DNA of 64,000 nucleotides. Source: Paenibacillus lentus. GTDB taxonomy: Bacteria > Bacillota > Bacilli > Paenibacillales > Paenibacillaceae. A program made the translations under genes and the position numbers. The stretch lies in the NCBI RefSeq assembly GCF_003931855.1, contig NZ_CP034248.1, forward strand, positions 2,790,001-2,854,000, read 5' to 3'. Below the pieces are notes generated by a model that saw only the letters and a program-made list of their open reading frames with translations, was not told the origin of the DNA and did no database searches. Of the stretch, positions 63,482 through 64,000 are shown piece after piece (position 1 is the first letter of the stretch; every line of letters begins with the position of its first letter).

Positions 63482-64000
63482 ATGCGGGCAAATATATACG
63501 AACATTTCCTTCCGGAGGAGCGTCCGTTTGTAGACCGGGTCTGGGAGTGGGTTGTCAATGCGGGGGATTATCATGAAGCGAAATTAAGCGACTTCCTGGA
63601 TCCACGTCAATGCCACATTGTGGAGAGCCTGGCAAATCGACATGCCGATGTCCACATCCGTCTGGACGGCGGATTCCCGGAAGCGGAGCGGCGGCGGGCA
63701 CTGATCGCTCCGGATTATCGGGATATTGAAGCAGAGCCGATGGGAATGAAGGTGCTTAGCATTTCCTCCGATGATCAGAAACTGGCCTCGCTTCAGCATG
63801 GCGATTACTTGGGGGCCATCCTTGGCCTTGGCCTTAAACGGGACAAGGTTGGCGATATTCATGTCCGCGAGGATGGATGTCATGTCATCGTCACGGAGGA
63901 AATATCCGTGTTTCTGGATATGAATCTCCGTCAGGTTCACCGGGTTAACGTTATGACCGAGGTGCTTGAACTTAAAGCGCTAAGAACGGCAGACGCTACG
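63482..64000 (+). CDS. ylmH: YlmH family RNA-binding protein, 5' part only
   Basis: The open frame runs off the end of the window: 173 codons without a stop. The product has the YlmH pattern ANIYEHFLPEERPFVDRV, LSDFLDPRQCHI and HADVHIRLDGGFPEAERRR, then GDYLGAILGLGLKRDKVGDI, the start of the domain before the C-terminal S4 RNA-binding domain, which is expected beyond 64000. GAGGTGA at 63465-63471 is better spaced for ATG 63482 than for ATG 63473. In B. subtilis ylmH lies between ylmG and divIVA. Confidence 0.9.
   Translation, partial: MRANIYEHFLPEERPFVDRVWEWVVNAGDYHEAKLSDFLDPRQCHIVESLANRHADVHIRLDGGFPEAERRRALIAPDYRDIEAEPMGMKVLSISSDDQKLASLQHGDYLGAILGLGLKRDKVGDIHVREDGCHVIVTEEISVFLDMNLRQVHRVNVMTEVLELKALRTADAT

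Noticed and set aside
1..64000. CRISPR array, insertion sequence, prophage, toxin-antitoxin or defence system
   Set aside because: No spaced direct repeats, transposase, integrase, phage structural or nuclease-defence motifs were found on reading both strands. The window is core chromosome throughout.

Overview
The window looks like core chromosome of an endospore-forming Gram-positive bacterium close to Paenibacillus. The evidence is protein content and gene order: two-subunit glycyl-tRNA synthetase behind a T-box, dnaG–rpoD, bacillithiol gene bshC, and a sporulation-type division cluster with spoVD, spoVE, spoIIGA, sigE and sigG. Starts are ATG, GTG and, unusually often, TTG, each behind strong AGGAGG-type ribosome sites. 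Species cannot be fixed from the sequence alone. Nearly everything runs on the + strand; four genes are on the - strand.

Layout. 1–9350: translation, replication and transcription core (T-box, glyQ, glyS, yqxD, dnaG, rpoD, trmK, yqfO) ending with the RNase P RNA gene. 9379–16985: a membrane-anchored subtilase on the - strand, small Cys-rich and membrane proteins, a lytic transglycosylase, the sulfur-transfer pair nifZ–thiI, a TerC/YjbE membrane protein. 17144–23244: a yla-like block (typA, ylaH, LCP protein, PPOX-family protein, ylaJ, ylaK). 23405–28705: an orphan solute-binding protein, an unrecognised secreted coiled-coil protein, a DUF2626 protein, rsfA, panE and a DUF3397 protein. 28933–34641: complete oppABCDF peptide transporter. 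34788–37753: bshC and a short-form adenosylhomocysteinase. 38118–57838: the dcw cluster (mraZ, rsmH, ftsL, pbpB, spoVD, murE, murF, mraY, murD, spoVE, murG, murB, murA, divIB, ftsA, ftsZ). 58054–60621: spoIIGA, sigE, sigG. 60779–64000: ylmC, ylmD, ylmE, sepF, ylmG and the 5' part of ylmH.

How the parts work together. The dcw block makes lipid II (MurE, MurF, MraY, MurD, MurG, MurB, MurA) and polymerises it at the septum (FtsL, DivIB, PBP2B, a SEDS protein, FtsA, FtsZ, SepF). SpoVD and the SEDS protein serve the spore cortex. The SpoIIGA–SigE–SigG block follows directly. Several sporulation signals can be read: a SigH-like promoter before ftsA, Spo0A-like boxes before spoIIGA, and SigF-like promoters before sigG and rsfA.

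I found no mobile element, CRISPR array, phage or defence locus, and no system I can call new. The best second-look items are regulatory or comparative: a type-A RNase P RNA, a hairpin that may hide the sigG ribosome site only in read-through mRNA, a 10-bp-phased MraZ operator, a short-form SAH hydrolase, a DosR-like palindrome before mraZ, and an unrecognised coiled-coil protein beside an orphan binding protein.
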